DNA from: a virus | Virus record (IMG/VR): IMGVR_UViG_3300020182_002648 | Coordinates: 82,810 to 146,809 of that record | DNA length: 64,000 nucleotides | Direction: 5' to 3' (one strand) | Shown: positions 33,979 to 41,981 of the stretch, piece after piece | How positions within the stretch are numbered: position 1 is the first letter of the stretch | How the letters are laid out: every line of letters starts with the position of its first letter | Program-made: the position numbers and the translations under genes | Notes under the pieces: model-generated | The model's input: the letters and a program-made list of their open reading frames with translations, nothing else | The model's database searches: none | Told to the model about the DNA's origin: nothing

Positions 33979-35205
33979 ATGATAAAAATTACAAAACTTA
34001 AACAAAAGCAACCAGTGTATGATATCACTGTAAAAGATAATCACAATTTCTTCGGAAATAATATACTAGTACACAACTGCACCGAGATCACATTAAACAC
34101 AAAAGCGACTAGCTACACAAAAACTGGCAGAAGTGTCAAGGAGTATGGAGAGACCGCTGTTTGTAATTTAGGTAGTATCAATCTGAAGAATCATTTGATT
34201 GAAGTAGATGGAAAAGTAACGTTAGACTATGACAAGCTGAAGAACACAGTGACTGTTGGTATGAGGATGTTAGATAACGTTATTGATATCAACTTCTATC
34301 CGACTGAAGAGACTCGGAGGAGCAATACTAAGCACAGACCAGTAGGCATGGGTAGCATGGGCTGGCATGATATGTTCTTGTCAATGGGCATTGAATTCGA
34401 TAGCGATGAGGCTGTCAAGTTGTCAAGCGATGTGTATGAATACATTTCATACAATGCTATATCAGCTAGTAACGATCTAGCCAAAGCCAGAGGCAAGTAT
34501 GAATCATTCGAAGGATCAGCCTGGTCACAAGGTATATTACCGATGGATAGTTATCGTGACTTGATGAAGTTACGTACTGTGCGAGCTAGCAGTCGATCCA
34601 AACTCGATTGGGACTCTCTCAGAGCGTCTGTAGTTAAGCATGGCATGCGGAACAGCAACACGATGGCCATAGCACCAACAGCCACGATTAGCTCTATTGT
34701 AGGATCAAGTCCGAGTATCGAGCCATATTACAGTGTGTTGTATGTGTACAGTACATTGAGTGGTGAGTTTACCATGGTCAATGATCACTTCGTCAAGGAC
34801 ATGAAGAAGTTAGGATTATGGTCTCAGAGGCTAATCGATGATGTGAAACGTACAGATGGTGATATCTCCAAGTTGACTGATTGGAAAATTCCAGCAGAGA
34901 TTGTGTCCAAATACCGAACAGCGTTTCAGCAGGATCAGATGAAGATGGTTGAATCTGCTGCTGCAAGGCAAAAGTGGATTGACCAGGGGGTGAGTTTAAA
35001 TCTGTACAATGACAAGTCGAGTCTCAAGTTTTTGAATGATTTGTACATGCATGCATGGGAGAACGGATTGAAGACCACATACTATCTACGCAATCGTGCT
35101 GCCAGTACAATTGAGAAGAGCACAGTTGGGTCAACTCCAGAACCAGAAAATATCACAGCATGTAGTTTGAACAGTGCCCCTGGTGAATGTGAAGCTTGTC
35201 AGTAG
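33979..35205 (+). CDS. nrdA: C-half of split intein fused to NrdA C-terminal part, 408 aa
   Basis: Residues 1-33 are the C-intein: block F VYDITVKDNHNFF and block G NNILVHN, then Cys34 as first extein residue. The extein (375 aa) begins CTEI, giving the reassembled active-site SNLCTE (N437, C439 and E441 equivalents), continues with VCNLGSINL and ends ECEACQ, the C-terminal redox Cys pair. Splicing would give an NrdA of about 816 residues. The start at 33979 is 2 bases after the endonuclease stop; the longer frame from 33934 would add unrelated residues. Confidence 0.92.
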   Translation: MIKITKLKQKQPVYDITVKDNHNFFGNNILVHNCTEITLNTKATSYTKTGRSVKEYGETAVCNLGSINLKNHLIEVDGKVTLDYDKLKNTVTVGMRMLDNVIDINFYPTEETRRSNTKHRPVGMGSMGWHDMFLSMGIEFDSDEAVKLSSDVYEYISYNAISASNDLAKARGKYESFEGSAWSQGILPMDSYRDLMKLRTVRASSRSKLDWDSLRASVVKHGMRNSNTMAIAPTATISSIVGSSPSIEPYYSVLYVYSTLSGEFTMVNDHFVKDMKKLGLWSQRLIDDVKRTDGDISKLTDWKIPAEIVSKYRTAFQQDQMKMVESAAARQKWIDQGVSLNLYNDKSSLKFLNDLYMHAWENGLKTTYYLRNRAASTIEKSTVGSTPEPENITACSLNSAPGECEACQ

Positions 35206-35371
35206 CGTGAGAATAATATTTGCCTGGTTATTATATCAAGTTGGTGACATTATAAGTAGATTGTTACGGTATAGTATGTTCGCGTGGTTATATCCAGTAT
35301 ATAGCAAGTTGATGTTGTGGAGCTCTCATCTCGATAGTAGTGATGCTATATGGCATAAAAAAAATGACTGA
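35189..35371 (+). CDS. Small membrane protein after nrdA, 60 aa
   Basis: Hydrophobic N-terminal half (IIFAWLLYQVGDIISRLL) and FAWLYPVYSKLMLWSSHLD, resembling a small protein often found in T4-like marine phages. The start is uncertain: GTG codons at 35174, 35183, 35189 and 35207 are possible, all near the nrdA stop; 35189 fits the similarity best. Confidence 0.5.
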   Translation: MKLVSSVRIIFAWLLYQVGDIISRLLRYSMFAWLYPVYSKLMLWSSHLDSSDAIWHKKND

Positions 35372-35375
35372 TATG

Positions 35376-35383
35376 TATAAATA
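35376..35383 (+). promoter_or_regulatory. T4-type late promoter box
   Basis: Perfect TATAAATA, 5 bases before the ATG at 35389. Confidence 0.65.
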
Positions 35384-35388
35384 ATAGT

Positions 35389-35541
35389 ATGCCAGTAACA
35401 ACCACGACTACAAGCACTAGACCTGTACTAGAATCATCGCATGCAGGTGCGATGTTATTCGACACAGATACCAATCAACTCATCATATGGGATGGCACTA
35501 TATGGTATGTATTCGAACCAACGGCCACAATAGATCCTTGA
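35389..35541 (+). CDS. Small virion-type protein, 50 aa
   Basis: Thr-rich start (MPVTTTTTSTRPV) then SSHAGAMLFDTDTNQLIIWD and GTIWYVFEP. The GAMLFDTxTNQLxxWDG pattern is common in phage fibre and neck-appendage proteins. The perfect late promoter supports it as a structural gene. Lies 7 bases before the next gene, which carries a similar theme. Confidence 0.62.
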   Translation: MPVTTTTTSTRPVLESSHAGAMLFDTDTNQLIIWDGTIWYVFEPTATIDP

Positions 35542-35548
35542 TTCCATA

Positions 35549-35854
35549 ATGAGTACAAAGATTATAGGAAAGAACGGGTCGATATGGTTAACTGGTAGAT
35601 CTGCATTTGATCTAGATCAAGGAGGAGTCATTACTTTCCCGTACCCGGATATAGTTGATATTGAGAGTGTCATCACCGCTGCAGCAGCAGAGGACGGTAT
35701 AATGGGATTCGGTACCGATACTAAGAACTTGTATATATCAAATAATGGAAGATGGTATAAGTTTGATTCTAGGTGGCATAAATGGAATACTCACGACCTA
35801 GATTGGAATGAGGAGAGCTTTGTTGCGATTGATTCTAATAGCACACCAATATAG
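35549..35854 (+). CDS. Hypothetical virion-type protein, 101 aa
   Basis: Unrecognised; Gly- and Trp-rich beta protein (GIMGFGTDTKNLYISNNGRW) with the same 'value shown as text' pattern as the small protein before it. Probably a minor fibre or decoration protein under the same late promoter. Confidence 0.6.
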   Translation: MSTKIIGKNGSIWLTGRSAFDLDQGGVITFPYPDIVDIESVITAAAAEDGIMGFGTDTKNLYISNNGRWYKFDSRWHKWNTHDLDWNEESFVAIDSNSTPI

Positions 35855-35887
35855 GCTGAATAACTTTCTATAATTAAGTAGTACTTG

Positions 35888-35915
35888 TTGCTATTTATCA
35901 GCAATAATATATACT
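35888..35915 (+). promoter_or_regulatory. Sigma70-like promoter for nrdB
   Basis: TTGCTA (35888-35893), 16-base spacer, TATACT (35910-35915), 12 bases to the ATG at 35928. Confidence 0.6.
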
Positions 35916-35927
35916 AAGTATTGAAAT

Positions 35928-36923
35928 ATGAGTCAAATCTTAGGCAAAGAATCCGCAGGAGTAAATCAAATACTCCCACACAAAAACAAATGGGCTTGGG
36001 ACCTGTATCGTTCTGGAAAGAACAACAATTGGACACCTGAAGAAGTGCCTATGACCAAGGATGTACAGAACTGGAAGAAGAGTGATGTTATCTCTGATAA
36101 TGAAAGACTGCTCATCAAGAGATGTCTAGGGTTTTTTGCTGGTAGTGAGAGTTTGGTAGGTAACAACTTGTTCACATTGTTCAAGTATATAACGGATGCT
36201 GAATGTCGGCAGTACTTGAGCAGGCAGATGTATGAGGAGTGTTTACATAATGATACAATCGTGTATATTTGTGATTCACTTGATCTGGATATTACTGAGG
36301 TATATCAAGCATATGAAAATATTCCTAGCATCAAGGCTAAAGATGATTTTCTCATGAATGTAACAGGTGACTTGGTTAACAATCCAGTTGACACGAGCAC
36401 ACCTGAAGGAGTGAGAGAAGTTATCAAAGCAGCGTTCATATACTGGATTGTATGTGAGGGTACATTTTTCTTCAGCGGATTCGCCATGCTGCTGGCATTA
36501 TCGGACAAGATTCCTGGAATCGCTGAGCAAATTCAATACACATTGAGAGATGAGAGTATACACATCAAGTTTGGCACAATGCTTCTCAACAAGATCAGAG
36601 AACAACATCCAGACGTGTGGGACGCTAAGCTAGATGAAGAGTTGACAGGATATCTCAAGAGTGCTGTAGAGTTGGAGATAAACTACGCTAAAGACGCTCT
36701 CCCCTCAGGGATCCTAGGTTTAAACTCTGACATGTTCGTTGATTACATGCAACATATTGCAAATCGTAGATTGTCCGGATTAGGCATGGATTTCCGGTAT
36801 GAAAAGGACGAGAATCCGTTTCCTTGGTTGAGTGAAGTGATAGATTTGAGCAAACAAAAGAACTTCTTTGAATCAAAGGTTACAGAGTATCAAAACTCTG
36901 GTGCTCTCGACGACGACTTTTAG
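35928..36923 (+). CDS. nrdB: Ribonucleotide reductase small subunit, class Ic-like, 331 aa
   Basis: Ferritin-fold metal subunit that starts the radical used by NrdA. Metal ligands: Glu74 (SESLV, where most class Ia enzymes have Asp), Glu104 and His107 (ECLH), the Glu in CEGTFFFSG, and DESIH. The position of the usual radical Tyr (His107+4) is Ile111; Tyr113 follows. This resembles the Chlamydia-type class Ic enzyme with a Mn/Fe centre. The C-terminus GALDDDF is the NrdA-docking tail. Confidence 0.9.
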   Translation: MSQILGKESAGVNQILPHKNKWAWDLYRSGKNNNWTPEEVPMTKDVQNWKKSDVISDNERLLIKRCLGFFAGSESLVGNNLFTLFKYITDAECRQYLSRQMYEECLHNDTIVYICDSLDLDITEVYQAYENIPSIKAKDDFLMNVTGDLVNNPVDTSTPEGVREVIKAAFIYWIVCEGTFFFSGFAMLLALSDKIPGIAEQIQYTLRDESIHIKFGTMLLNKIREQHPDVWDAKLDEELTGYLKSAVELEINYAKDALPSGILGLNSDMFVDYMQHIANRRLSGLGMDFRYEKDENPFPWLSEVIDLSKQKNFFESKVTEYQNSGALDDDF

Positions 36924-36961
36924 AAATACGTATACTTTTCGGTAGCGCAACCGACTTTTCG

Positions 36962-36969
36962 ATTAAATA
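36962..36969 (+). promoter_or_regulatory. Late promoter-like box for subtilase gene
   Basis: ATTAAATA, 5 bases before the ATG at 36975. Confidence 0.45.
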
Positions 36970-36974
36970 ATTAT

Positions 36975-38192
36975 ATGATCGAGAAAATAAAGAATATACT
37001 TAAATTTAAAAATGATGTAAGCCTGCCTGACATAGAGGTCAACGAGGTGTCACAGACTTTATCTCAATCCATTGGATGGGGATTAACACAAAACAACATA
37101 CCACGGGCTTGGACAGAGTCTAAGGGCAAAGGAGTTGTCGTGGCTGTGATTGACACAGGCATGCCCATTCATCCAGATATAGGGGACAATGCTATTGAAG
37201 GTAAATCCTTCATACCTGGTGAGAACATATATGACAACCATGGACATCAAACTCATTGCGTTGGTATCATATGTGCCAAGAATAATGAGTTTGGAATGGT
37301 CGGAGTTGCTCCGGAATCTAAATGTGTTTGTATCAAGGGATTGAGCAACAGTGGCAGTGGCAGTTCTAAAGGAATCGCAGATGCACTAGATTATTGTTTG
37401 GAAATCAAGCCGGATATCGTGAGCATGAGTCTAGGTAGTTCCAGAGCAGACCCAGCCATGCATGAGGCTATCAAGCGACTGGTCAAGGCTGGTATAGTTG
37501 TAGTATGCGCCGCTGGCAATAGCGCTGCAGCTGGTGTCAATTATCCTGGAGCATTTCCAGAGACTATAGCTATTGGTTCACATGAAGTTGATGGTAAGCT
37601 GTCATGGTTTAGTAGTGTAGGTACTCAAGTCGATTGGGCTGCACCTGGAGGTAAAATATACAGCACGTACACCAAAGGACGATATGCAGAGCTGAGCGGA
37701 ACTTCAATGGCATGTCCATTTGTAGCTGGTGTTCTAGCTCTATTGATATCTAAATGGAAGAAGGACGGTAGAGAATACACTGTGGATGATGTTTGGTTGT
37801 CGTTACTTTCCAATACTATAGACAAGTTTACACCTGGTGAAGACAATCACTTTGGTAATGGCATCATTGATGTGTTGTCTCTTTTAGATGCTGGGCCGGA
37901 ACCTGAACCAACACCGGAACCTGAACCAACACCGGAACCAACACCGGAACCAACACCGGAACCAACACCGGAACCTGAACCAACACCGGAACCAAAACCC
38001 GGGGTATGGATGAGACAACGGACATGGGTTACTATTGGGTTGTTTTTACTAACCACAATAGGCATACTGTCACTAATAAATCACCACATGTCTATTGACG
38101 TTCTAGAAGAGATCGATTGGGATCAACGACTAGAGGAGGACTTGGAGAGCAGAGGACTAACGGAAGAGCAATGGCGCTCTATGAGGCGTTAA
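36975..38192 (+). CDS. Subtilisin-like protease with Pro-Glu linker and membrane anchor, 405 aa
   Basis: S8 serine protease: Asp60 in AVIDTG, His91 in HGHQTH, oxyanion Asn182 in AAGN and Ser244 in SGTSMACP. No classical signal peptide. Residues about 312-345 are Pro-Glu-Thr repeats (EPTPEPEPTPEP) forming a rigid spacer, then a membrane segment (TIGLFLLTTIGILSLI) and a charged tail. Could process virion or host envelope proteins. The end overlaps the convergent pyrophosphatase gene by 14 bases. Confidence 0.88.
   Translation: MIEKIKNILKFKNDVSLPDIEVNEVSQTLSQSIGWGLTQNNIPRAWTESKGKGVVVAVIDTGMPIHPDIGDNAIEGKSFIPGENIYDNHGHQTHCVGIICAKNNEFGMVGVAPESKCVCIKGLSNSGSGSSKGIADALDYCLEIKPDIVSMSLGSSRADPAMHEAIKRLVKAGIVVVCAAGNSAAAGVNYPGAFPETIAIGSHEVDGKLSWFSSVGTQVDWAAPGGKIYSTYTKGRYAELSGTSMACPFVAGVLALLISKWKKDGREYTVDDVWLSLLSNTIDKFTPGEDNHFGNGIIDVLSLLDAGPEPEPTPEPEPTPEPTPEPTPEPTPEPEPTPEPKPGVWMRQRTWVTIGLFLLTTIGILSLINHHMSIDVLEEIDWDQRLEEDLESRGLTEEQWRSMRR
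37893..37999 (+). repeat. Pro-Glu-Thr codon repeat in subtilase linker
   Basis: Short tandem repeats of GAACCAACACCG-type units encoding EPTP / EPEPTP between the protease domain and the membrane anchor. Confidence 0.8.
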
Positions 38193-38688
38193 GAGAGTCT
38201 TTTTTGATAATTTTAAGTGCTGCTTCGCGATCTAACCAGTCGTGAACCAGCACTTGTTTGTTGGACAAATCCTTGTAGTGTTGAAAGAAATTCTTAGTCA
38301 CATCTAAGAATAACCGGCTGACTTGATGTATGTCGGTTTTTCTTTTAACTGCGGATGTAGGCACGCCTAAGATCTTGTAATCCTTATCACCATCGTCATC
38401 CATATCTAACACTCCTATCACGCGACACTCTACTAATGTGGTTCTCTCTATGGGAGCATTAGCATACACCAGGATGTCTAGTGGGTCGCCATCAGCACCT
38501 AATGTGTTAGGTATAAACCCGTAATTGGCAGGGTAGACCATGGCGCTCGTTAAGCATCTATCCAGTCTAAATATCTCTAAATCTTTATCATATTCATACT
38601 TCGTACTGGTTCCTTTGGGTATCTCTACAATAGCGTTTACTATGTCCGGGGAGTCCTTATGTAGGGGAATCTTGTACAGGTTTATCAT
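38179..38688 (-). CDS. ppa: Inorganic pyrophosphatase, family I, 169 aa
   Basis: Soluble family I pyrophosphatase that hydrolyses pyrophosphate to two phosphates. Signature DGDPLDILV, plus VEIPKGTSTKYEYDKD at the start and DMDDDGDKDYKILGV, which hold the Mg-binding acids. Removing pyrophosphate would favour DNA synthesis and also ATP sulfurylase and nucleotidyltransferase reactions in the adjacent sugar/sulfate island. A late box lies 5 bases upstream of the start. Confidence 0.9.
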   Translation of the reverse strand: MINLYKIPLHKDSPDIVNAIVEIPKGTSTKYEYDKDLEIFRLDRCLTSAMVYPANYGFIPNTLGADGDPLDILVYANAPIERTTLVECRVIGVLDMDDDGDKDYKILGVPTSAVKRKTDIHQVSRLFLDVTKNFFQHYKDLSNKQVLVHDWLDREAALKIIKKDSLNAS

Positions 38689-38693
38689 GTGAT

Positions 38694-38701
38694 TATTTAT
38701 G
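38694..38701 (-). promoter_or_regulatory. Late promoter-like box
   Basis: CATAAATA, 5 bases before the ATG at 38688. Confidence 0.5.
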
Positions 38702-38723
38702 ATAGTGTTGTGTGATTAAATAC

Positions 38724-38754
38724 AAAAAAGCCTGCCAACTTTCGCTGACAGGCT
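38724..38754 (-). terminator. Rho-independent terminator after outer-membrane protein gene
   Basis: On the minus strand, stem AGCCTGTCAGC / GTTGGCAGGCT with a GAAA loop, followed by six T. It ends the transcript of gene 39441-38782. Confidence 0.85.
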
Positions 38755-38781
38755 AGATATTTTTAGCTCTTATTCCATCAA

Positions 38782-39441
38782 TTAGAAGTCCATGGACAGT
38801 CCAACTGATACAATAGTTTCCCCATCGACGTCTTCTGCATCAATGTAATCGACTCCCAAGTTACCCTTGAGATCACCAACGACCACACGTGAAGCACCCA
38901 GACCAGCAATGAAGTAGTCTCGGTCGAGTGTTTTGGTCACTTCAGTCCGTCCAACACCAGCTCCAACCGTCAATGCGGCAAGGTCAGTGTCGAACGTGTG
39001 ACTGATTCCAAGCTCAGTAGTATACAACTCATCGTCGAGATTGTAAAACACTGTAACTGTTGGTGACAATACTACATCAGCTGACAAACCAATGAACAAT
39101 TCACCAACTGACGCTCCGTCTACTTGCTCACGGTGAGTGTACCCACCAGTTGCAGCTAACAGACCGTCAAGGAAGGTTGATGACACACCTCCGACGAATT
39201 CATACGTATCACTCGTGCCTGCTAGAGGTGAGCTCATGAATCCGGAGAAGTACGCTCCGATATTATCAGAGACATCCCCTTGGACACCTAGTTGAGTTTG
39301 GATTGCTTCAGAAGACACGAGAGCACCACGATAAATGTAGTCGGACTTGTACCCCGTGCTAATATTACCAGACAGCTCTCCTGCCGTTACGTTATTGATT
39401 AAGCTGCAAAGCAGCGTTAGAATAGTTAATTTAACTTTCAT
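38782..39441 (-). CDS. Outer-membrane beta-barrel protein, 219 aa
   Basis: Signal peptide (MKVKLTILTLLCSLINNVTAG), then alternating strands and a terminal SVGLSMDF with the final Phe typical of outer-membrane proteins. The start GNISTGYKSDYIYRGALVS matches the TIGR02001-type conserved proteobacterial outer-membrane family. It has its own sigma70-like promoter and terminator, so it is expressed alone, probably early, and may alter the host surface, for example to block other phages. Confidence 0.82.
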   Translation of the reverse strand: MKVKLTILTLLCSLINNVTAGELSGNISTGYKSDYIYRGALVSSEAIQTQLGVQGDVSDNIGAYFSGFMSSPLAGTSDTYEFVGGVSSTFLDGLLAATGGYTHREQVDGASVGELFIGLSADVVLSPTVTVFYNLDDELYTTELGISHTFDTDLAALTVGAGVGRTEVTKTLDRDYFIAGLGASRVVVGDLKGNLGVDYIDAEDVDGETIVSVGLSMDF

Positions 39442-39447
39442 GCCATT

Positions 39448-39476
39448 ATTATAATGGCTTCTGAAGCTAATGGCAA
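39448..39476 (-). promoter_or_regulatory. Sigma70-like promoter, leaderless, for outer-membrane protein
   Basis: TTGCCA (39476-39471), 17-base spacer, TATAAT (39453-39448), 6 bases to the ATG at 39441. Confidence 0.75.
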
Positions 39477-39483
39477 CTGTTAC

Positions 39484-39600
39484 CTACTCTCCAAATTTGT
39501 ACCCGAAACAATCTTCATCTATCACACTTTCATAAAACCCCAATAAACTATTAAGTTCTGAGCATAATCCACGTATTGTGAGTTTGTATGTATAATTCAT
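39484..39600 (-). CDS. Small protein at end of sulfation operon, 38 aa
   Basis: Reads MNYTYKLTIRGLCSELNSLL and ends CFGYKFGE. Its ATG overlaps the methyltransferase stop (ATGA), the main support for it being translated. Unrecognised. Confidence 0.45.
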   Translation of the reverse strand: MNYTYKLTIRGLCSELNSLLGFYESVIDEDCFGYKFGE

Positions 39601-40256
39601 TTCTCTAAAATTATTCTCATTAATACAGGGTTATCATCTTTGTAGATAGATAAATCGTCTTGCTCGTTGAAATAAAGCAATTTAAATCCAAGAGATAGAA
39701 CTGTATTTAAGAACTTTTGTGAATCTACGAATCTACGAGTATGTCCATCATTAAAATATGTTGTGTCACATATATGCTCACCCACTCCGAATTTTGTATC
39801 TTTGGTTGTGCGAACTTCAATACAAAACAAACCCTCTCCCCTTAAACATTCGAATACTTTGGTTAATAGTCTATCTTGCTCTTCTGATGTAATTGAATGA
39901 ATAGTGAACCGAGAATAAAACACATCAATTGGTAACAGGTCTGGATGATATTCATTTGTATGTTTATCATCTGAGTGATGCGAGGGTTTGATAAAATCAT
40001 CCACAAGAAACTGTAGTCTATGGTGAGCTTTGCCTTCTTTAACTGAAGAATCTATAGACTGATCAACAGCCAGAACATCATGACCTAATTTAGCGAAATA
40101 AAACGAGTCTCTTGCATTTCCACACCCTAAGTCCACGATTGATCGCTGATGTTTAAAAAAGTTTTCTTCGCAAAATTTAGCAAAAGTGCTACATTCAGAT
40201 ATATCCTCTCTAAACGAGTGATCTCTATAAAATTTATTCCAGTATTGTTTGTCCAT
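39597..40256 (-). CDS. SAM-dependent methyltransferase, 219 aa
   Basis: Class I methyltransferase: SIVDLGCGNARDSFYFAK is the SAM-binding loop (about residues 39-56), with VLAVDQS as the acidic strand. Position at the end of the sugar/sulfate operon suggests a small-molecule or sugar target. Directly adjacent to the LicD-like gene. Confidence 0.82.
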   Translation of the reverse strand: MDKQYWNKFYRDHSFREDISECSTFAKFCEENFFKHQRSIVDLGCGNARDSFYFAKLGHDVLAVDQSIDSSVKEGKAHHRLQFLVDDFIKPSHHSDDKHTNEYHPDLLPIDVFYSRFTIHSITSEEQDRLLTKVFECLRGEGLFCIEVRTTKDTKFGVGEHICDTTYFNDGHTRRFVDSQKFLNTVLSLGFKLLYFNEQDDLSIYKDDNPVLMRIILEK

Positions 40257-40843
40257 TATCGTTTTCCGTGTCTAGTATGAGCATGCTTGTCTTTTATTGG
40301 TGTGCGCCAATCACTACCATAAAGTTTCTGAAAATAAACCTCTGGATTTACTGGGCATGCAAACTCTCTATTGTTGAAGCTCACTGTGTTATTTTTTGAG
40401 AAATCCGCAGGTGTCAAAGTGCCAAAAGACGGATGATTGATTAAGTTTTCTGATTCCGTATTTTCTTTTTCATAGAAATAAATATCTATATAATCCCCGC
40501 CACGAGTGAATGAGGTAATCAAAGGGAGCAACCTAGTTAGTATCAGCTTATTTTCTTTCATCTTTTCTACGATTTTGATAAGCTCCTCCTCATTATCAAT
40601 CCATACAGCTATATCTGTATCCGTATCATGCTCGATAAGGTTTCCATCTCTGTATATCCCCAGTAGAGTACCAAATACAATACAATACTTGACTTCAAGA
40701 TGTTCAAAGATATCAACCGTGGTTAACAGGTTGGATGTTGACTGTTGTATATTGATTGGAGTTCCGGGCTGGTTAGGATGATTTGAGAACCGATTTTGCC
40801 CGGTGATTCGAGGGTACTTACGTTTGATTTTATTTATTTTCAT
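40256..40843 (-). CDS. LicD-like transferase, 195 aa
   Basis: LicD/fukutin family with nucleotidyltransferase-like fold: FGTLLGIYRDGNLIEHDTDTDIAV contains the metal-binding DTDTD. Members attach phosphocholine or phosphoribitol groups to cell-surface sugars. It would decorate the same glycan as the sulfotransferases. The remainder of the domain is present (DYIDIYFYEKEN). Confidence 0.8.
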   Translation of the reverse strand: MKINKIKRKYPRITGQNRFSNHPNQPGTPINIQQSTSNLLTTVDIFEHLEVKYCIVFGTLLGIYRDGNLIEHDTDTDIAVWIDNEEELIKIVEKMKENKLILTRLLPLITSFTRGGDYIDIYFYEKENTESENLINHPSFGTLTPADFSKNNTVSFNNREFACPVNPEVYFQKLYGSDWRTPIKDKHAHTRHGKR

Positions 40844-40853
40844 TTTATAAATT

Positions 40854-41015
40854 TTACATTTTTGTTATAATCCCATGCATTTTGTTTTTGCAGTGAGTCT
40901 TGTTTGTTGTTTTGGGAGTATCTAATTGTAATCCAGTTTTTTTAGCCAGCACATATGCAGCTGCATATTGTATCAGTCGGTTTCCAAGGCGACCTCGATA
41001 TTTCATATCAATCAT
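40854..41015 (-). pseudogene. Truncated GT11-like fucosyltransferase fragment, 53 aa
   Basis: Short frame that begins like alpha-1,2-fucosyltransferases (GT11): RGRLGNRLIQYAAAYVLAKK matches their GGLGNQxFQYAxAxxLAxK start. It then runs out after about 30 residues in a Lys/Asn/Thr-rich tail, so some 240 residues of the enzyme are missing. The ATG overlaps the upstream stop (ATGA). Best read as the remnant of a deleted gene, though a small peptide may still be made. Confidence 0.6.
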
Positions 41016-41980
41016 AACTTGCTATCTAATCCTTTTAAACTTAAAATTTCAGTAGATATAAATTTATTATCAATTTTATTTATATCAAAATCATTTTTAT
41101 ATATTTCCACGAGCTTTGCTAACAGAAACTCCGAGAATCCATATGCAGCACAATTGTGTTTAAAGAACATATCATGAAATTTGCGAATATTGTTCTTCAT
41201 ATACAATACACGTTCTTTGTCTTCTAATAACAATGTAACTTGTTGATGTATATGTTCCATGCTATGTTCTCGTAAATCAAATCTTAACACGTAATCGTCG
41301 ACATTCGTAAATATATTTTCCCAGCCATAGTCATTCATAGAATTGATCATAATCGGAATACACCCACATCTTATTACATCAAAAAATGTATGTGTCCAAA
41401 TTCTATCACCACGTAACATATACACGACATCTGATTTGGATAAATTATTTAAATAAGTTTCATATGTTCCTGTTTTGAATCCATCTCTGTAGATCTTCTC
41501 TTTAAATAAAGAAACATCGAATCTTTTGTCATCTACTTTGTTGTAAAAAGAAAGAACGTTACCTCGTGTTTCATGAGTGTTGTTACCAGACCAAAAAACT
41601 TTATTGTGAAAAGTTTCATTTTTAATTGTTTTATTGTCGCCAAACTTAGGGCCGAGAGGAGTCGGTATGACATAAGGAATATCGCATAAATCGTTTGTTG
41701 AAAAACAAAAGTTACTAAAGTTTGGACGAGGTGAAATTGCATTATCAACACAAAATCCTTCACGGCACTTCAACAAACTTAAGTTTACATATTTGCGAGG
41801 ATTGCGAAGAATAGAAACCTCATTGGGTTTTACTTTGTTTGAATCATATGCATGCCAGTGCTTTTCCGTAAAATACAAATCGGCATCTTTAGATGAGCCA
41901 TCAACGAAATTGATTTTTTTATGAAAAGTGTCGCAAAACCGGTTTTGCTTTAATCCAAAATCTGTTGCTATTGTTATCAT
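41012..41980 (-). CDS. Exostosin-like glycosyltransferase, 322 aa
   Basis: The C-terminal half matches the exostosin (GT47) domain: VYMLRGDRIWTHTFFDVIRCG followed by CIPIMINSMNDYGWENIF, the donor-binding part. The N-terminal half (ATDFGLKQNRFCDTFHKK) is not clear. Predicted to build a glycan backbone that the sulfotransferases could modify. Confidence 0.72.
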   Translation of the reverse strand: MITIATDFGLKQNRFCDTFHKKINFVDGSSKDADLYFTEKHWHAYDSNKVKPNEVSILRNPRKYVNLSLLKCREGFCVDNAISPRPNFSNFCFSTNDLCDIPYVIPTPLGPKFGDNKTIKNETFHNKVFWSGNNTHETRGNVLSFYNKVDDKRFDVSLFKEKIYRDGFKTGTYETYLNNLSKSDVVYMLRGDRIWTHTFFDVIRCGCIPIMINSMNDYGWENIFTNVDDYVLRFDLREHSMEHIHQQVTLLLEDKERVLYMKNNIRKFHDMFFKHNCAAYGFSEFLLAKLVEIYKNDFDINKIDNKFISTEILSLKGLDSKL

Positions 41981-41981
41981 A

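Noticed and set aside
33156-33979. nrdA interruption as a pseudogene or sequencing error
   Set aside because: Both intein halves have intact splice blocks at the conserved active-site junction and a full endonuclease lies between them, so the break is organised.
36939-36960. Small hairpin TCGGT / ACCGA followed by CTTTTC after nrdB
   Set aside because: Only five base pairs and a broken T-run; too weak to call a terminator.
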